Source: Gordonia sp. OPL2 (GTDB taxonomy: Bacteria > Actinomycetota > Actinomycetes > Mycobacteriales > Mycobacteriaceae). Taken from it: a stretch of DNA of 54,380 nucleotides. Position numbers and translations under genes: made by a program. Under the pieces are notes generated by a model. It saw only the letters and a list, made by a program, of their open reading frames with translations, ran no database searches and had not been told where the DNA came from. This document shows, piece by piece, positions 8,529-17,287 of this stretch. Position 1 is the first letter of the stretch, and every line of letters begins with the position of its first letter. Location of the stretch: positions 1 through 54,380 of the forward strand of contig NZ_RKME01000034.1 in assembly GCF_003797825.1 (NCBI RefSeq). Direction: 5' to 3'.

Positions 8529-8862
8529 CCTCGCGCGCCGAATGTGTGTGCAGCGCATCGGCCGGATGCATGCCGAGGTCGTCCTGGACGGTGAACATCC
8601 AGGTCATCACCTCGTCGCGGCTGTAGCCGCCGTCGAGAAGCACTTCGACCAGACCGTTGAAGTGTTTGACGATACCGAGATCGTCGAAGAACACCGCGGG
8701 GATGGCGGGCTGACCACCGCGGGAGACGGCGAGCAGATGATGATCCCGGATCAACGTCCGTACCCGGTTGGGCGACACCCGCAATCGGCGGGCGACGTCG
8801 TCGACCGTCAGCGTGTCGAGATCGGACGGAAGACGGTCCTGCGACAACGGTAGTGAACCCAC
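8497..8862 (-). CDS. Rv2175c-like DNA-binding protein, probable PknL substrate
   Basis: Small winged-helix DNA-binding protein of the Rv2175c family, described in M. tuberculosis as a substrate of the adjacent kinase PknL. The N-terminal half holds the recognition region DTLTVDDVARRLRVSPNRVRTLIRDHHL. The C-terminal half, from LLDGGYSRDEVMTWMF to DALHTHSAREVIRRAQAQAF, is nearly identical in pattern to the mycobacterial protein. GTG 8862 begins VGSLPLSQ, matching the conserved start region. A longer form from about 8925 is possible and would add a flexible tail with a threonine, relevant because PknL phosphorylates an N-terminal threonine in the mycobacterial homologue. The gene is divergent from pknL and overlaps mptA tail-to-tail. 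Confidence 0.85.
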   Translation of the reverse strand: MGSLPLSQDRLPSDLDTLTVDDVARRLRVSPNRVRTLIRDHHLLAVSRGGQPAIPAVFFDDLGIVKHFNGLVEVLLDGGYSRDEVMTWMFTVQDDLGMHPADALHTHSAREVIRRAQAQAF

Positions 8863-8983
8863 AACGCCGAGCGTACCGGCTCCGACGGCACGCGCACCAC
8901 GGATGACCCCTACCCGGTGACGCATCACGACCGCCCCGGGTCGATCCCCCGCGACCGACCGGCGGACCGGTACATTCAGCGGC

Positions 8984-10177
8984 GTGAGACCACCCGCCGA
9001 CGCTCTCCTGGGCTCGACCCTGGAGAGCCGTTACCGCATCGACGCGCCGATCGCGCGTGGCGGCATGTCCGCGGTGTACGTCGGTGTCGACCTGCGTCTC
9101 GGGCGATCGGTGGCGATCAAGGTCATGGACTCCCGCTACAGCGGCGACCCGATGTTCCTGCGCCGTTTCGAGTTCGAGGCGCGGGCGGTCGCCGGACTGA
9201 AGCATCCGGGTCTCGTGGCGGTCTACGACCAGGGCATCGACGACGGCACCGCGTTCCTCGTCATGGAACTCGTCGAGGGGGGAAGCCTGCGCGAGCTGCT
9301 ACGTGAACGCGGTCCGATGCCACCCCACGCCGTCACTGCCGTCGCCGATCCGGTGCTCGGCGGACTGGGCACCGCTCATGCCGCGGGCCTGGTCCATCGA
9401 GACGTGAAGCCGGAGAACGTCCTCATCTCCGATGTCGGTGAGGTGAAGGTCGCCGACTTCGGACTCGTCCGGGCGGTCGCCGAGGCCGGGGTGACCTCGG
9501 CGAGCGTCATCCTGGGAACGGCCGCCTATCTGTCACCCGAGCAGGTCGAGGCCGGCGATGCCGACGCCCGCAGCGACGTCTACTCGATGGGCGTGATGAT
9601 GTTCGAATTACTCACCGGCCATACACCTTTCCGTGGTGACACACCTCTGGCCCTGGCCTATCAGCGACTCAGCTACGACGTCCCGGCACCCGGCGACGTG
9701 GTCCCCGGCGTCCCCGAGGAGTTCGACGAGATCGTGCTCCGGGCGACCGAGCGCGATCCCGCCGACCGCTTCGTCGACGGGTTCGACATGCAACGAGCCC
9801 TGCTCGCCGCGGCGGACGACCTGGAGTTGCCGCCGTTCACGGTCCCCGCCCCGCGGAGATCCGCCGAGCGGGACACGATGGCGCGCATGCGTGCCGGTCA
9901 TCAACCGCTGATGCCGCCCGGACCGGCCGCCCACGACACCAGGGTCGCCTCCCGGCCCGAGATGACCCCGCCCCCGGGTACGCCGGCGAGCCCGTCGGTC
10001 GCGGCACCCGTGCGGCCCGCCACCACCCGATCGCGGGTGCGGACGAGCGAGGACCTCCCGGCCGAACAGGACGACCGCGGTGCGCTGCGCGCGGTCGTGT
10101 GGATCACCGTGGTCCTCGCGCTGGCCGCCGCCGTCGCCGCCATCGGCTGGTGGGTGGGTCAGACGTATCTGATCTGA
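8984..10177 (+). CDS. pknL: serine/threonine protein kinase PknL
   Basis: Membrane-anchored Hanks-type kinase of 397 residues. Kinase motifs in order: glycine loop IARGGMSAVYVG, VAIKVM with the ATP-binding lysine, catalytic loop HRDVKPENVLI, Mg-binding DFG, an activation loop rich in Thr/Ser (AGVTSASVILGTAAYLSPEQ) and SDVYSMGVMMFELLTG. A Pro-rich juxtamembrane linker (about residues 290-355) leads to one transmembrane helix at the extreme C terminus. Only a few residues lie outside, so unlike PknB it has no sensor domain. The GTG start at 8984 directly precedes the conserved LLGSTLESRYRIDAPIA. Location beside the Rv2175c-like gene and mptA is conserved and suggests control of envelope functions. 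Confidence 0.93.
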   Translation: MRPPADALLGSTLESRYRIDAPIARGGMSAVYVGVDLRLGRSVAIKVMDSRYSGDPMFLRRFEFEARAVAGLKHPGLVAVYDQGIDDGTAFLVMELVEGGSLRELLRERGPMPPHAVTAVADPVLGGLGTAHAAGLVHRDVKPENVLISDVGEVKVADFGLVRAVAEAGVTSASVILGTAAYLSPEQVEAGDADARSDVYSMGVMMFELLTGHTPFRGDTPLALAYQRLSYDVPAPGDVVPGVPEEFDEIVLRATERDPADRFVDGFDMQRALLAAADDLELPPFTVPAPRRSAERDTMARMRAGHQPLMPPGPAAHDTRVASRPEMTPPPGTPASPSVAAPVRPATTRSRVRTSEDLPAEQDDRGALRAVVWITVVLALAAAVAAIGWWVGQTYLI

Positions 10178-10201
10178 CAGCTGCTCCGATCTGGCAGCGG
10201 C

Positions 10202-11599
10202 TCAGCCGCGAAGCATCTCGGCGACGAGGAACGCCAACTCGAGCGACTGCTGGGTGTTGAGTCGCGGATCGCACGCGGTCTCGTAGCGGCCGGCGAGGTC
10301 CAGATCGGAGATGTCCTGTGCGCCACCGAGACATTCGGTGACGTCCTCACCGGTCAGTTCGATGTGCACACCGCCCGGATGTGTACCCAGTGCACGGTGC
10401 ACCTCGAAGAAACCCTGCACCTCGTCGACGATGCGGTCGAAGTGGCGGGTCTTGAAACCCGTCGAGGCCTCATGGGTGTTGCCGTGCATCGGATCGCACT
10501 GCCAGATCACCTTGTGCCCGGTCGATTCCACCGCGGACACGATGGCCGGGAGGACGTCGCGGACCTTGTTGTTGCCCATCCGCGCCACCAGCGTGAGGCG
10601 GCCGGGCCGGTTGTGCGGATCGAGGCGTTCGACGTATTCGACGGCCTGCTCAGGCGTCGTCGTCGGGCCGATCTTGACGCCGATCGGGTTACTGATCAAC
10701 TCGGCCAGCGCCACGTGGGCACCGTCGAGTTGACGCGTGCGTTCGCCGATCCAGAGGAAGTGCGCCGAGAGGTCGTAGAGCACCTTCTCGTCGGAGCCGT
10801 CGGGGTCGTCGGCGAGCCGCAGCATCGCGCGCTCGTAGTCGATGACGAGGGCCTCGTGGGAGGCGAAGATCGACGCGGCGTCCAGGTTCGTGTCGGTGAC
10901 ACCGCACGCGTCCATGAAGCGGAGTCCGCGATCGATCTCCGACGCCAGCGCCTCGTAGCGGGCACCGGCCGGAGAGGTCCGCACGAACTCGCGGTTCCAC
11001 AGGTGCACCCGGCGCAGGTCGGCCTCCGAACCGGTCAGCGCGCGAACCAGATTCATCGCCGCCGCGGCGTTGGCGTATGCGCGGACCAGTCGTGACGGAT
11101 CGTGCACGCGGGCGGCCTCGTCGGCGACGAACCCGTTGACCATGTCTCCGCGATAGGACAGCAGGCCCAGTGCATCGGTGTCCGACGACCGCGGCTTCGC
11201 GTACTGGCCGGCGATGCGCGCGACCTTGACGACCGGCATGCTCGCGCCATAGGTCAGCACGACCGCCATCTGCAGCAGCGTGCGGATGTTGCCCTTGATG
11301 TGCGGCTCGGTGTTGTCGACGAACGTCTCGGCGCAGTCACCGCCCTGCAACAGGAAGGCGCGACCCTCGGCCACCTCGGCGAGCTGGGAGGCCAGCGACT
11401 GGACCTCGACCGGCATGCAGATCGGCGGGACACTCTCCAGCACGGTGCGCATCTTGCGGGCCTCGTCGGCCGGCCAGCTCGGCTGCTGCAACGCCGGGCG
11501 AGCAAGCGCATCGTCGAAGCGGGACTGCAGGTCGCCGGGCAGCGGGGGCAGCTCCGGGAGCTCTTCGATCGGAACGTCTACGGTCCAGTTCGTCACCAC
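10202..11599 (-). CDS. aroG: class II DAHP synthase
   Basis: 3-deoxy-D-arabino-heptulosonate 7-phosphate synthase, first step of the shikimate pathway, joining phosphoenolpyruvate and erythrose 4-phosphate. About 465 residues, near the 462 of the M. tuberculosis enzyme (Rv2178c), to which it is strikingly similar. Recognisable blocks are FLLQGGDCAETF with the metal-binding Cys, MPVVKVARIAGQYAKPRS, RGLRFMDACG, WQCDPMHGNTHE and HPGGVHIELTGEDVTECLGG. Two tandem GTG codons (11599 and 11596) start the NWTVDVP sequence; either may be used and no strong ribosome site is seen. In mycobacteria this enzyme complexes with chorismate mutase, which is not encoded here. It runs convergent to pknL with a 24-base gap. 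Confidence 0.95.
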   Translation of the reverse strand: MVTNWTVDVPIEELPELPPLPGDLQSRFDDALARPALQQPSWPADEARKMRTVLESVPPICMPVEVQSLASQLAEVAEGRAFLLQGGDCAETFVDNTEPHIKGNIRTLLQMAVVLTYGASMPVVKVARIAGQYAKPRSSDTDALGLLSYRGDMVNGFVADEAARVHDPSRLVRAYANAAAAMNLVRALTGSEADLRRVHLWNREFVRTSPAGARYEALASEIDRGLRFMDACGVTDTNLDAASIFASHEALVIDYERAMLRLADDPDGSDEKVLYDLSAHFLWIGERTRQLDGAHVALAELISNPIGVKIGPTTTPEQAVEYVERLDPHNRPGRLTLVARMGNNKVRDVLPAIVSAVESTGHKVIWQCDPMHGNTHEASTGFKTRHFDRIVDEVQGFFEVHRALGTHPGGVHIELTGEDVTECLGGAQDISDLDLAGRYETACDPRLNTQQSLELAFLVAEMLRG

Positions 11600-11658
11600 G
11601 GATACAGGGTAGTGGAGAGGACGGATGTCCCGGTCGACGGGCACCTGCAGGACGGCCG

Positions 11659-12141
11659 TCAGTGACGCGAGGCCTCGATGGCCTGCCACTTGCGCCAGTT
11701 GTGTCGGGCGTCGGTGAGGGCGTCGTGCGCGTCCCGCGGCGAGGGCGGCAGCGTCGGGCGGCCGTTGGCCTCCCAGTGCTGCCGCAGTTCCCGGGTGAAT
11801 CGGGGCATGACCCGGGGCAATGCCGTCATCGGCCCCCACAGCTGACACAGCACGACGTGGTCGTAGGCGCCGACCCACGCCCACAGCTCGACCTCGTCGT
11901 CGGTCTCGGTGAGGAACGCCAGCAGGTCCTCGCGGATCTGTCGACGGCTGCGCCACGCCTGCGACGACGGGGACGGTAACTTGGGCAGGACGTTCGCGCG
12001 CACCCACTCACCCGCCCGGCCCGGATCGAACTCGGTGGACACCGCGTAGAATTCGCGACCGTCGTCGGCGACGACACCGATCGAGACGAGTTCGATGGTG
12101 GTGCCGTCCTCGATAAACTCCGAGTCGTAGAAGAACCGCAT
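11659..12141 (-). CDS. 3'-5' exoribonuclease, Rv2179c family
   Basis: Small DEDDh-type 3' exoribonuclease of 160 residues, matching M. tuberculosis Rv2179c. The first catalytic pair is in RFFYDSEFIEDG (D-x-E), the middle aspartate in WAWVGAYDHVVLCQLWG, and the last histidine/aspartate in RDAHDALTDARHNWRKW. The closing HNWRKW is typical of this family. The ATG at 12141 with GGTGG upstream is preferred over GTG 12147. It lies just upstream of aroG on the same strand (about 60 bases) and is divergent from the mannosyltransferase gene, an arrangement shared with M. tuberculosis. Confidence 0.9.
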   Translation of the reverse strand: MRFFYDSEFIEDGTTIELVSIGVVADDGREFYAVSTEFDPGRAGEWVRANVLPKLPSPSSQAWRSRRQIREDLLAFLTETDDEVELWAWVGAYDHVVLCQLWGPMTALPRVMPRFTRELRQHWEANGRPTLPPSPRDAHDALTDARHNWRKWQAIEASRH

Positions 12142-12185
12142 AGCCACCAGTATTCACACCACCGTGAGCGAGAACCGCCGAGACC

Positions 12186-13535
12186 ATGACTTATGTGACC
12201 GAGGCCGACACCCGGCTGCGGCGATGGGCCCCGTCGGTCCGCGCGCGGACCGCCATCCTCGTGGCGTTCGTCGCATCGTCGGCCCTGCAGATCGTCGGCA
12301 TCCCGTTCACCTCGAGTTTCGGCACCCGCACCCGCATCGATCTCGACGTCTACCGGCTGGGCGCACAGATCTGGCAGCAGGGACAGAGTCTCTACGCCGA
12401 CGGCTCGATGCCGTTCACCAGTGACGGCATCTGGTTGCCGTTCACCTATCCCCCGTTCGCCGCCATCGGTTTCGTCCCCCTCGGTGCCCTCGGGCTCGGG
12501 CTGGCGGGGCTGCTGATCTCGCTCGTCACCGTCGCGCTGATCGTGGTGATCATCCACGTCGTGCTGTCTGTGCTGGACGTGGGCAACGCAGCGAATCGGT
12601 GGTGGACGGCTCTTCTCGTGGCCGCCGTCGTCGTCTGGTTCAACCCGCTGTGGATGACGCTGGGCTTCGGGCAGATCAACATCATCCTGATGGCGATGAT
12701 CGTCGTCGACATCTTCGTGCTGGGGCGCGGTCGGGCAGCCGCGGCCGCACCGCTGCGGGGTGTCCTCACCGGCATCGCCGCCGCCGTCAAACTGACCCCG
12801 ATGGTGTTCGTCGCGGTGTTCCTGGTGACCCGACGCTGGCGCGCTGTGGTGGTCGCGCTGGCCGCATTCGTCGGCGCGGGCGCACTCGCATGGGTCTGGC
12901 TGCCCGCCGACTCCCTGGACTACTGGACTCATACGCTGTTCCACACCACCCGCATCGGCGATCCGGCCGGGCGGATCAATCAGAACCTCAACGCGATGTG
13001 GATCCGGCTGGTGCCGCACTCCGAATCCACCCAACGAATGCTCTGGGCGGCGAGTTGTCTGGTGGTGACCGCGTTGGCGTACGTGGCGGCCCGGTCCTGC
13101 CGGCCCGTCGCCGCATTCGACGCACTCGCACGCCGCGACGGTGACCCCGCCGCTCGCGTCGCCGCAGTGCTCATCACGTGTGTCGTGGCGGTCTGGGGAC
13201 TGCTCGTGTCACCCACCTCGTGGGCTCATCACTGGGTCTGGGCCGTACCGACGATCCTGACGGCCGCCGTCGTCGCCGTGCGCTCGACCGACCGGCGTCT
13301 GCGCACCGCCTACGGGACCCTCGTCATCACCGGGATCGTCATCTTCGCGTCCGGCCCGTTCCAGTTCCTGTCGCCGGCGGTCCGCCAGTGGTCGATCGTC
13401 GATCACCTCGTGGGCAACGCCTACACCCTGTGGGGGCTCGCGGTGCTCCTCGTCGCGTGGTTGTTGCCGCCGCAGTTCACGATCCGCGACGAGCACGGCG
13501 CCCCGGTGCGGTTGGCGAAGGCACACGCACGCTGA
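12186..13535 (+). CDS. mptC: GT87 alpha-(1->2)-mannosyltransferase, MptC-like
   Basis: Polytopic membrane glycosyltransferase of 449 residues of the GT-C/GT87 type, equivalent to M. tuberculosis Rv2181. That enzyme adds alpha-1,2-mannosyl branches to the lipomannan and lipoarabinomannan backbone using polyprenyl-phosphomannose. Around ten hydrophobic segments are seen. The first outer loop has RTRIDLDVYRLGAQIW, where the acidic pair is the likely catalytic site, and WLPFTYPPFAAI is a family motif. WFNPLWMTLGFGQINIILMAMI and the late SPTSWAHHWVWAVP are also typical. Start is ATG 12186. With mptA and pimB' in the same window it completes several lipoglycan steps. Confidence 0.88.
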   Translation: MTYVTEADTRLRRWAPSVRARTAILVAFVASSALQIVGIPFTSSFGTRTRIDLDVYRLGAQIWQQGQSLYADGSMPFTSDGIWLPFTYPPFAAIGFVPLGALGLGLAGLLISLVTVALIVVIIHVVLSVLDVGNAANRWWTALLVAAVVVWFNPLWMTLGFGQINIILMAMIVVDIFVLGRGRAAAAAPLRGVLTGIAAAVKLTPMVFVAVFLVTRRWRAVVVALAAFVGAGALAWVWLPADSLDYWTHTLFHTTRIGDPAGRINQNLNAMWIRLVPHSESTQRMLWAASCLVVTALAYVAARSCRPVAAFDALARRDGDPAARVAAVLITCVVAVWGLLVSPTSWAHHWVWAVPTILTAAVVAVRSTDRRLRTAYGTLVITGIVIFASGPFQFLSPAVRQWSIVDHLVGNAYTLWGLAVLLVAWLLPPQFTIRDEHGAPVRLAKAHAR

Positions 13536-13703
13536 GCCCGCGGCGGCCGCTCGAGAATCACGAGAGCGCAGCGGACAGTGGAGGATCCATGCTCCGCCGC
13601 TCTGTGGTGGTGACTCTGCTGCGGATCGGCCTGACCCTGATGCGACGATCCAGGGTGCCGCCGGGATACACGTCCCGGACGACGACGTCCGGCGCGATTC
13701 CGG

Positions 13704-14438
13704 TCAGGCTGCCGAGCGATGCTCGGTCGTGGCGTCCTCCGCGGGCTTGTTCTTCAGCGACGCCGCGTAGATGTCGACGTACTGCTGGCCGGACAACTGC
13801 ATGAGCTCGTACATGATCTCGTCGGTGATGGCGCGCTCGATGAACCGGTTACCCTGCATGCCCTCGTAGCGCGCGAAGTTCAGCGGCGTGCCGATCTTGA
13901 CGACGATGCGCGACGGCCGCGGGATGATCGATCCGGGCGGGTTGAGTTTGTCGGTGTTGATCATCGCCACCGGGATCACCGGGACACCGGTGTCCAACGC
14001 GATCCGCGCCAGGCCCGTCTTGCCCTTGTACAGCCGACCGTCCGGCGATCGGGTGCCCTCCGGGTACATGCCCATCAGCTCGCCCGCCTCCAGCTGTCGC
14101 CGCGCGGAGATCAGTGCGCCGGCGGCGGCCTCCGCGCCGGAACGATCGATCGGGATCTGACCGACCGCGGAGAAGAACCACCGCTGGAACGCTCCCTTGA
14201 GACCGGTACCGGTGAAGTACTCGCTCTTGGCCAGGAAGTAGATCCGGCGGTTCACCATCAGCGGCAGATAGAAACTGTCCATCACCGCGAGGTGATTGCT
14301 CGCCAGGATGGCGGGCCCACGGTCCGGAATGTTCTCCAGACCTTCGATCCTCGGGCGGCCGAGCAGTCGGAGGATCGGTCCCAACAACACATACTTGAAC
14401 GTGTAGTACCACATCGCAGACTCCGAACTCGCCGCCAT
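13704..14438 (-). CDS. 1-acyl-sn-glycerol-3-phosphate acyltransferase (PlsC family)
   Basis: Membrane-associated acyltransferase of 244 residues, equivalent to M. tuberculosis Rv2182c, which acylates lysophosphatidic acid in phospholipid synthesis. The active-site HX4D motif is ILASNHLAVMDSFYLP. Substrate-binding blocks are FQRWFFSAVGQIPIDRSG and MYPEGTRSPDGRLYKGKTGLARIAL. The N-terminal hydrophobic helix WYYTFKYVLLGPILRLL follows the start. ATG 14438 has GGAGA six bases upstream; ATG 14414, directly before WYYTF, is an alternative. The gene is convergent with the mannosyltransferase gene. Confidence 0.9.
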   Translation of the reverse strand: MAASSESAMWYYTFKYVLLGPILRLLGRPRIEGLENIPDRGPAILASNHLAVMDSFYLPLMVNRRIYFLAKSEYFTGTGLKGAFQRWFFSAVGQIPIDRSGAEAAAGALISARRQLEAGELMGMYPEGTRSPDGRLYKGKTGLARIALDTGVPVIPVAMINTDKLNPPGSIIPRPSRIVVKIGTPLNFARYEGMQGNRFIERAITDEIMYELMQLSGQQYVDIYAASLKNKPAEDATTEHRSAA

Positions 14439-14515
14439 CACTTGTCTCCGGTACGACCACGACCGGAGCCGACCGTCGACCCAGACCTTACCCGCAGAAA
14501 ACGATACCGACCTGT

Positions 14516-15496
14516 TCAGGTCTCGGTGAGCACATTGGTCACCTGTGCGCTGATTCCTTGGCGCGCAACTTCAGCCGCGCCGACCACGCCGGCGCTCTCA
14601 CCGAGCTGCGTCCCCCGGATGCGGGCGAGCTGTCGATGGCCTGCACCGGTCACCAGCCTGGCGTAGTGTTCGCGCGCCTCGTCGAGGAAAAGACCCGACG
14701 CCGCACCCACGCCTCCGGCCAGCACGATCAGATCGGGGTCGAAGATGTCGGCGATCATCGCCAGGCCCTGACCCAGCGAAGCGGCGAACAGCGCGAAGGC
14801 GGCCAGCGCGACCGCATCTCCGTCTGCGGCGGCACCGGCCACACGGCGACCGGTCAGCGAGCCCGGGTCGGCGGCGACATCCGCCGCGAGCTGGCTGCGT
14901 CCCCAGTCGCCGTCGGCGAGCAGTTCGAGCACGGTGTCGACCAGAGCCGTACCGCTGCAATATCTCTCCCAGCAGCCGAGCTTGCCGCACGAGCACGCCC
15001 GACCGTCCGGCACGATGGTCAGATGCCCGAGTTCGGGCGCCACGCCGAAGCTGCCGCGATAGATCTCACCGTCGAGCAGCAGCCCCGCGCCGATGCCGGT
15101 ACCGATCGCCAACACCAGCGAATTCTTGCCGCGTGCCGCCGCCCCGAACCGCCACTCCGCGACCGCGGCGGCGTTCGCGTCGTGCTCGGCGAACACCGGG
15201 ATGCCGATCCGGGCGGTCATGTCCTCGGCGACCGCGGCCTCGCGCCACGGGAGGTGCGGCGCGAAACGGATGACGCGTCGATCCGGCGTGAGGAAACCCG
15301 CGATCGCCAGCCCGACCGCCTTGGCCGCCCAGCGCGAGGTCAGTTCGCCGACCAGTCGGTCGAGGCAGTGTTCGAGGGCCGTCGCCGTCGGCGGCGTGGC
15401 GGCACGCAACGTGTCGAGCATCACCCCGTGGTCGTCGACGACCGATGCGCGGACGCTCGTACCACCGATATCGATGCCGATCGTCAAGTCGCCCAT
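14516..15496 (-). CDS. ROK-family sugar kinase (glucokinase-like)
   Basis: Cytoplasmic ATP-dependent sugar kinase of 326 residues. The N-terminal phosphate-binding motif is IGIDIGGTSVRASVVD. The zinc-binding ROK signature CSCGKLGCWERYCSG is intact. Substrate and ATP motifs include VFAEHDANAAAVAEW with the catalytic aspartate, LAIGTGIGAGLLLDGEIYRG and DLIVLAGGVGAA. Glucose is the most common substrate for this subfamily. No DNA-binding domain is present, so it is not a ROK repressor. The ATG overlaps the stop of the upstream small gene (TGATG), indicating coupling. I do not recall a ROK gene here in M. tuberculosis. Confidence 0.88.
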   Translation of the reverse strand: MGDLTIGIDIGGTSVRASVVDDHGVMLDTLRAATPPTATALEHCLDRLVGELTSRWAAKAVGLAIAGFLTPDRRVIRFAPHLPWREAAVAEDMTARIGIPVFAEHDANAAAVAEWRFGAAARGKNSLVLAIGTGIGAGLLLDGEIYRGSFGVAPELGHLTIVPDGRACSCGKLGCWERYCSGTALVDTVLELLADGDWGRSQLAADVAADPGSLTGRRVAGAAADGDAVALAAFALFAASLGQGLAMIADIFDPDLIVLAGGVGAASGLFLDEAREHYARLVTGAGHRQLARIRGTQLGESAGVVGAAEVARQGISAQVTNVLTET

Positions 15497-15927
15497 CAGT
15501 TCTCACCCTCGAAGTCAGGCCGCCGGACGCCCGTCGTCCGGCCCGCCGGATCGATCCGGACCGAGATCGGCTGATAATGCGGATCGGTGCCGGGCGCAGT
15601 CGGCGGCGACGACCGCAACGCGTTGGCCATCGCCTCGAGCACTGCGATCAACGCCGCGATGAGCCGTGCGAGGAGATCTCCGAGTTCGGTCAGCAACGTC
15701 GTGATCTCACCGGACAGATCGCCGAGCGTCGCACCGTCGACCGTCGGGGCGGCAAAGCCCGCACCCGTCGCGGCACCACGTTGCCCGGCGCCGCCGAACA
15801 GAGTGGCGAGCTGATCGATCTGGGTGGCGACACCGAGCAGGAAGTCTCGCACCGGGTCGCCTCCGGCGCCCCGAGCGTGGCCTGCGACGTTGTCGTCGCC
15901 GTTTCCGGTCGTGTCGTCCGAGGTCAT
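15496..15927 (-). CDS. hypothetical protein with amphipathic helical core
   Basis: A 143-residue protein I do not recognise by family. It has an acidic, Gly/Asn-rich N-terminal 25 residues, then helices of mixed hydrophobic and small residues (VRDFLLGVATQIDQLATLF and LLTELGDLLARLIAALIAVLEAMANAL), and a polar C-terminal tail. The second helical stretch could be membrane-associated or a coiled interface. It is translationally coupled to the ROK kinase downstream and may be the counterpart of M. tuberculosis Rv2183c by position only. A -10-like TACACT lies on the minus strand at 15965-15960, and GGAGAG precedes the ATG at a somewhat long distance. Confidence 0.6.
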   Translation of the reverse strand: MTSDDTTGNGDDNVAGHARGAGGDPVRDFLLGVATQIDQLATLFGGAGQRGAATGAGFAAPTVDGATLGDLSGEITTLLTELGDLLARLIAALIAVLEAMANALRSSPPTAPGTDPHYQPISVRIDPAGRTTGVRRPDFEGEN

Positions 15928-15976
15928 CTGGGCAGCTCTCTCCTGTCCGGCTCGGCAGTAGTGTACGCGACGGCCC

Positions 15977-15994
15977 GCGGGGCCACGCCCCCGC
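15977..15994 (-). terminator. weak hairpin after the ArsA-like gene
   Basis: Six-base GC arms (GCGGGG 15977-15982, CCCCGC 15989-15994) with a six-base loop lie about 40 bases past the ArsA-like stop and just before the TACACT promoter candidate of the next gene. Short, so only a tentative terminator. Confidence 0.25.
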
Positions 15995-16034
15995 GCAGAA
16001 CGACGACGTCAGCGCCCGGTCGGCCGCCCTCTTC

Positions 16035-17267
16035 TCATCGACCCTTGGGCCACAGCGCGGGGTCCGGGACGAAGCGGATGGCGAGCTCGACACCGTCCCA
16101 CCCGGCATCGACGACCGTGCACCGGCGCAACACCGACGGCAACCGCACCGGGTGGCGGAACCCACCGACGGTCACCAGCAGGTCGTCGCCGGACCGGCCC
16201 AATTGCAGCGCCTCGGGATCGGGAAGTCTTTGACGCCAAGTGAATTCGTAGACGCGCTCGGCTCCGGATCCCGACCCTGCGTCGATCTCGGTCACCTGCG
16301 CGTCGCCGGAACCGCGCCGTCGGCCGTTCGGACCGGACAGCGTGACCCCCAATCTGCGCAGGCGAGCCGCCCGGTCGATCGTCTGATCGAGCCGCGCGAC
16401 ATCGACACGGTCGACGCCATCGGCCCCGACCATCTCCCCCAGTCTCTCGGCGATCTCCCCCGTCGCCACGACATCGCTGTCGTGTCCGACGCCATGATTG
16501 ATCACGACAGAGCGCAACGCAAGACCCATCACGTCGACACCCGCCAGGAACTGCGGCAACAGCCGTTCCCCGCGGTCGTCGGCGCCGACCACGAGATGGA
16601 GCGCGACCGCGTGCGGATCGGACACCAACTCGGTGATGTCGGCGCAGTCGCGGTCGATGGCGTCGACCGCTGCCGTCAGTTGCGCCATCATCGGCCGCTC
16701 GGCAGCCGCCGCGAGCCGACGATGCCTGGGCCACAGTCGGTTCAACGACTGACTCAACACCGACGACGCCCGCAGGAACTCGAACGGGTCGCCGTGTCCG
16801 GAGGCGTCGACGACGATCCGGCGCCAGTGGCCGCTCACCGCCTCGTCCCGAATTCGACGCAGCACGAGGAAATCGTCGATCCCCGGCAGCGTGACCAGTT
16901 CACCCGGCGCGATGTCGGCGAGGACGCCGACACCCGGCAGTGCCACCTTCGATCGGCTCGCCGTCTCCGAGAGCACTGCGGTGAACTCGTGCCACGTGTT
17001 TTCGAGGAGTGCGAGCCGGTCCAGTGACAACAGATGCAGTCGAGATGACACCGCCACCGGCTCGTCGGAGTTGCGGAACACTCCCAACAGCGACGCGGTG
17101 GGCGACAGCCGGTCGACGGTGACCAGCAACGTGTCCCGATCGGGTGCCATGGCCGGCGAGCCCGGCGCCGGGGCGTGTCGAGCCCCTGCCCGGCGGCCGT
17201 TGTCGCGACCGAGCGCACCAGAGGCCGCGGTCACCGAGACCCCGGCTCCCCCCGGCCCGATCACCAC
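16035..17267 (-). CDS. ArsA/MinD-like protein with degenerate P-loop
   Basis: Protein of 410 residues sharing the layout of ArsA-type anion-transport ATPases, in the position of M. tuberculosis Rv2184c. At the extreme N terminus the expected GKGGxGKT nucleotide-binding loop is replaced by GPGGAGVSV: both lysines, including the signature lysine and the phosphate-binding lysine, are missing. The next block, DTLLVTVDRLSPTASLLGVF, aligns with the ArsA strand and DPA-SL motif. RIVVDASGHGDPFEFLRA corresponds to the IVDTAPTGHTLRLL motif. The C-terminal domain, FTWRQRLPDPEALQLGRSGDDLLVTVGGFRHPVRLP, looks like an HSP20-like tail known in actinobacterial ArsA relatives. ATP hydrolysis therefore looks doubtful. 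Two GTG codons (17267, 17264) are possible starts. It lies about 20 bases after the START-like gene in one operon. Confidence 0.75.
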   Translation of the reverse strand: MVIGPGGAGVSVTAASGALGRDNGRRAGARHAPAPGSPAMAPDRDTLLVTVDRLSPTASLLGVFRNSDEPVAVSSRLHLLSLDRLALLENTWHEFTAVLSETASRSKVALPGVGVLADIAPGELVTLPGIDDFLVLRRIRDEAVSGHWRRIVVDASGHGDPFEFLRASSVLSQSLNRLWPRHRRLAAAAERPMMAQLTAAVDAIDRDCADITELVSDPHAVALHLVVGADDRGERLLPQFLAGVDVMGLALRSVVINHGVGHDSDVVATGEIAERLGEMVGADGVDRVDVARLDQTIDRAARLRRLGVTLSGPNGRRRGSGDAQVTEIDAGSGSGAERVYEFTWRQRLPDPEALQLGRSGDDLLVTVGGFRHPVRLPSVLRRCTVVDAGWDGVELAIRFVPDPALWPKGR

Positions 17268-17287
17268 ATGAATGGGCGTGAGATCGA

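Noticed and set aside
13590..13804. Small plus-strand ORF after GGAGGATCC, starting MLRRSVVVTLLRIG
   Set aside because: Despite a good ribosome site, the frame runs antisense into the acyltransferase gene and its C-terminal half is Arg/Ser/Pro-rich like typical shadow frames.
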